Source: JBGQOJ01 sp052119585 | GTDB taxonomy: Bacteria; Pseudomonadota; Alphaproteobacteria; Rhodobacterales; Rhodobacteraceae | Direction: 5' to 3' | NCBI RefSeq assembly: GCF_052119585.1 | Contig: NZ_JBGQOJ010000001.1 | Span: 799,859 to 863,858, forward strand | DNA: 64,000 nucleotides | Shown here: piece by piece, positions 61,819-64,000 of the stretch | How the letters are laid out: every line of letters begins with the position of its first letter | Numbering within the stretch: position 1 is the first letter of the stretch | Notes under the pieces: model-generated | Database searches by the model: none | Seen by the model: the letters and a program-made list of their open reading frames with translations, nothing else | Told to the model about the DNA's origin: nothing | Made by a program: the position numbers and the translations under genes

Positions 61819-62192
61819 TTTCTGGCCTCTGCATCGCGCAACCCGCGCATCATGGACATATTTATCTCCACCAGAACATCTGCCTTGGCGGTTCGATCCA
61901 TAACTTTTCCTGAATGTAGGGCCGTGAATTCAGCGAGGTAGAAAATCTGAGCGCGCAGCGATTGAGGCAACAGATTCTCTTCGTTTGCGACGTCTACAGC
62001 AAGGAGTGTCCAAAGTTGGCGGTTTGCATACAGGGCATCAACGAGATTTGGAAAACTTGCCTCCCCATTCTCGGCCGCATCCTTTAATCGGTGCGTTATG
62101 CGGGCAAACGCATCATATTCGGTCGTCCTTGGCATCCGCAAAGGGGTGGCTGACGACGAGTAGGCTGTTCGAGCCCGGTCAATGGCGTTCAT
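61815..62192 (-). CDS. flaF: Flagellin synthesis regulator FlaF
   Basis: A 125-residue FlaF (RTTEYDAFARITHRL; NRQLWTLLAVDVANEENLLP; LAEFTALHSGKVM). FlaF opposes FlbT and is needed for flagellin production. It lies 89 bp downstream of fliC on the same strand, so flagellin and both of its regulators are in one unit. Confidence 0.94.
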   Translation of the reverse strand: MNAIDRARTAYSSSATPLRMPRTTEYDAFARITHRLKDAAENGEASFPNLVDALYANRQLWTLLAVDVANEENLLPQSLRAQIFYLAEFTALHSGKVMDRTAKADVLVEINMSMMRGLRDAEARK

Positions 62193-62246
62193 TGGAGCGT
62201 TCTTTCAATTGTATGGATGCATTAAAAATGCTGCCAGAACCAAGAC

Positions 62247-62274
62247 GGGTCGAGGTTAGAATTCACCCCGACCC
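62247..62274. terminator. Weak hairpin between fliC and flaF
   Basis: GGGTCG (62247-62252) pairs with CGACCC (62269-62274) around a 16-nt loop that can pair a little further. On the minus strand it is followed by only a weak T-run. It might reduce read-through from fliC into flaF and favour flagellin mRNA. Confidence 0.3.
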
Positions 62275-62281
62275 TTGTGGT

Positions 62282-63754
62282 TTAGCGGAACAGCGACAGA
62301 ATTGACTGCGGCGCCTGGTTGGCAATGGACAGAGATTGAACGCCAAGCTGTTGTTGCACCTGGAGCGCTTGCAATCTTGCGGACGCCTCCTCCATGTCGG
62401 CATCGACCAAGGTTCCGATCCCTGCTTTGAGCGAGTCCGAAAGCTTTCCAACAAACTCGTTCTGAATTGAAATCCTACCCTGCACAGAACCGAACGATGA
62501 AGCGGCATCGATCGATGTTTGGATCAGGCCCTCGATCGCGGCTAGGGCGGCATCGGATCCTTCAGTCGTGGTGACATTCATCGTTCCAAGCGCGGCAAGG
62601 CCCCCTGCCGCCACCCCGTCCGCAGCGCCGGATGCGGCCAATGTCAAATCGGCACCGGAATTATCGATGGAAAGTGTCACTTCGCCCGTGCCGCCATCCA
62701 CATCTACCTGTGTAGACACACCGCTGGTGCCCGCCGCATCAATCGCGGCTTTCAGGCCATTCGCGACATCTTCGAATGTGTCACCATCGGAGGCAATGTA
62801 ATCGTAGTTCGTGCCGCCTACCGCAACGCGGTAACTATCATTCGCAGCGACACTGGCGGAGGTGGAAAAGGAAACGGTCTCGGCGCGAGGGTCGATTGTC
62901 GCCGCCGAAAGCGTTGTTGTGGCAGAGCCAGAAGTTGTCGCGGTCAGCGCAGTGCTTGTAAAAGCATTTGCCGACGTCAATGTGACGTCTGATCCACTTG
63001 CAACGGCGGTGATTCCGGTTAACCCGGCGCTTGTAATCGCATCGGCTAACCCTGTCGCAACGTCGTCTGTTGATGTTGTGGCTGCGGTGAATGTAATGTC
63101 TGTTCCGCCAACGTTGAACGTAAATGTATCGGAGCCAGCGACAGTGCCGCCAATGGTCAATGTTGATGTATTTCCCGTTGCGCTGATCGTACCACTTCCC
63201 GCAGTCACGTTCGCAGACAGGCTTGCCCCTGTGCCGAAAGTCCCCGCTGTTGCCTCAAGATTCTGCCGGTCAACCTGAATTTGACTGGCAGAGACTGATC
63301 CGGACGAGCTTCGGTCAAGTGATGCAAGTACGTTTACGGCATCGGTCCCTTTTAGCAAGTTGAGGCCGTTAAATTGCGCTGAGTTGACAACAGTTGTGAT
63401 CTGATCGCGCAACGCCGTAATGTCGGTGTTAATTTTTACCCGATCTACGTTCTGTTCTTGGGAGGCGACGATTTTACCTTTGATTTCAGTTAGCAAGTCG
63501 GTCACCGTCTCGGACGCTTGCCGCGCCACAGCGACGGTAGATTCACCCAAAGACAGGCTATCGGAAATTGCCTTGAAGCCTTTGACATCAGCCTCCATCA
63601 CCTTGGAAATTGCCCAAATTGCCGAGTTATCCTTCGCCGAACTAACAGATTTACCCGTCGAAATTTCGTCCTGCGTTTTTGTCAAGCCTTGGTTAATAGA
63701 CTTCAAGGTCTGCAATGCGACCATGGCACTGGTATTTGTAAGTATGCTGGACAT
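62282..63754 (-). CDS. fliC: Flagellin
   Basis: A 490-residue flagellin. The conserved D0/D1 N-terminus is MSSILTNTSAMVALQTLKSI, with the typical ISTGKSVSSAKDN motif, and the C-terminus ends IANQAPQSILSLFR. The central ~165-385 region is rich in Thr, Ser, Ala and Gly and contains two related repeats (about 205-262 and 302-364) of the flagellin hook-IN type. AAAGGAAA precedes ATG 63754; the longer open frame upstream is not used. No cysteines. Confidence 0.95.
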   Translation of the reverse strand: MSSILTNTSAMVALQTLKSINQGLTKTQDEISTGKSVSSAKDNSAIWAISKVMEADVKGFKAISDSLSLGESTVAVARQASETVTDLLTEIKGKIVASQEQNVDRVKINTDITALRDQITTVVNSAQFNGLNLLKGTDAVNVLASLDRSSSGSVSASQIQVDRQNLEATAGTFGTGASLSANVTAGSGTISATGNTSTLTIGGTVAGSDTFTFNVGGTDITFTAATTSTDDVATGLADAITSAGLTGITAVASGSDVTLTSANAFTSTALTATTSGSATTTLSAATIDPRAETVSFSTSASVAANDSYRVAVGGTNYDYIASDGDTFEDVANGLKAAIDAAGTSGVSTQVDVDGGTGEVTLSIDNSGADLTLAASGAADGVAAGGLAALGTMNVTTTEGSDAALAAIEGLIQTSIDAASSFGSVQGRISIQNEFVGKLSDSLKAGIGTLVDADMEEASARLQALQVQQQLGVQSLSIANQAPQSILSLFR

Positions 63755-64000
63755 TAGATTTCCTTTTTTCCAACCGCGCTTTTGCGCCGAACTAGAGTGG
63801 TCACCGCAACAATGCGGCGCTATGCGGCCTTCTAACCGTTGCGGCTGGCGTAGGACCTGATCCGCGCCACCCAATCATGGGTGCACATCCAAAACTGACG
63901 GTGAAAAGCTAAGAGTTTCCTAACGGTGTTTGTCAAACAAGTTGTCCGCCGATTTCATGCGGCGTCTCTGATTTCAGGGGCGCTGATTTCGGTTTCGGGG
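63755..64000 (-). promoter_or_regulatory. fliC upstream region
   Basis: 246 bp to the window edge with no gene seen. A palindrome TGTTTGTCAAACA (63927-63939) contains a minus-strand TTGACA (63936-63931), and TTAG-N7-TTAG (minus strand, 63909-63923), a degenerate CtrA-like repeat, follows. I did not find a clear sigma-54 (GG-N10-GC) or sigma-28 promoter. Confidence 0.3.

Noticed and set aside
1..64000. CRISPR arrays, rRNA genes, toxin-antitoxin or phage gene clusters
   Set aside because: None seen; the only repeats of note are the homopolymer, parS sites and flagellin duplication.

Overview
The window is a chromosomal segment from an alphaproteobacterium, most likely Rhodobacteraceae (Roseobacter/Rhodobacter group). 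The evidence is the RegB-SenC-RegA redox cluster, a HrcA-GrpE pair, AddAB instead of RecBCD, AmgK/MurU cell-wall recycling, a FlaF-FlbT-flagellin operon with a DUF1217 protein, HemJ, and two ParB sites inside rsmG and mnmG. Nearly all of it is densely packed core genome with many 1-8 nt overlaps. The only clearly accessory stretch is about 58-60.6 kb.

Layout. 0-8.5 kb: Hsp33 (cut by the window edge), a NUDIX hydrolase, a response-regulator/PP2C phosphatase divergent from a lone HPt protein, IlvA, ArgG, an aminotransferase overlapping a sulfotransferase-like gene, an exported MsrA and ribokinase. 8.5-17.8 kb: malic enzyme, MutS, GrpE-HrcA, RNase PH, RdgB and HemW. 17.8-28.9 kb is the replication-origin neighbourhood: ParB, ParA, RsmG, MnmG, MnmE, Rho and HemJ on the minus strand; then a 425 bp AT-rich gap with several DnaA boxes, which I read as oriC; then Maf, AroE, CoaE and DnaQ on the plus strand, with SecB convergent. 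Two perfect parS 16-mers lie 3-5 kb from this gap.

28.9-43.7 kb: FxsA, a Tim44-like protein, MltA, a Smr protein, HslVU, a polysaccharide-type protein of unknown role, thioredoxin, AddA, AddB, MurU, AmgK and TsaE. 43.7-48.7 kb: a membrane PAS protein without kinase domains (probable DivL homologue) with a perfect CtrA box in front of it, RegB, SenC, RegA and an HD-domain protein. 48.8-57.9 kb: AhcY, a BON-LysM protein, DUF2853, a candidate small RNA, an EVE-YciI-GpsA-TsaD run, and HemD, a mitofilin-like protein and HemY.

57.9-60.6 kb is degraded mobile DNA: a tyrosine integrase that has lost its core-binding domain, next to tRNA-Thr(CGT), and a collapsed IS66 element. It borders a flagellin operon (fliC-flaF-flbT-DUF1217, minus strand). 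The last gene of that operon is put out of frame by a run of ten Gs.

The most notable points are the oriC/parS layout, the CtrA box before the DivL-like gene, the homopolymer frameshift in the flagellar gene, the short-homology deletion in the integrase, and an orphan three-hairpin terminator unit at about 51.4 kb. I saw no convincing new defence or biosynthetic system.
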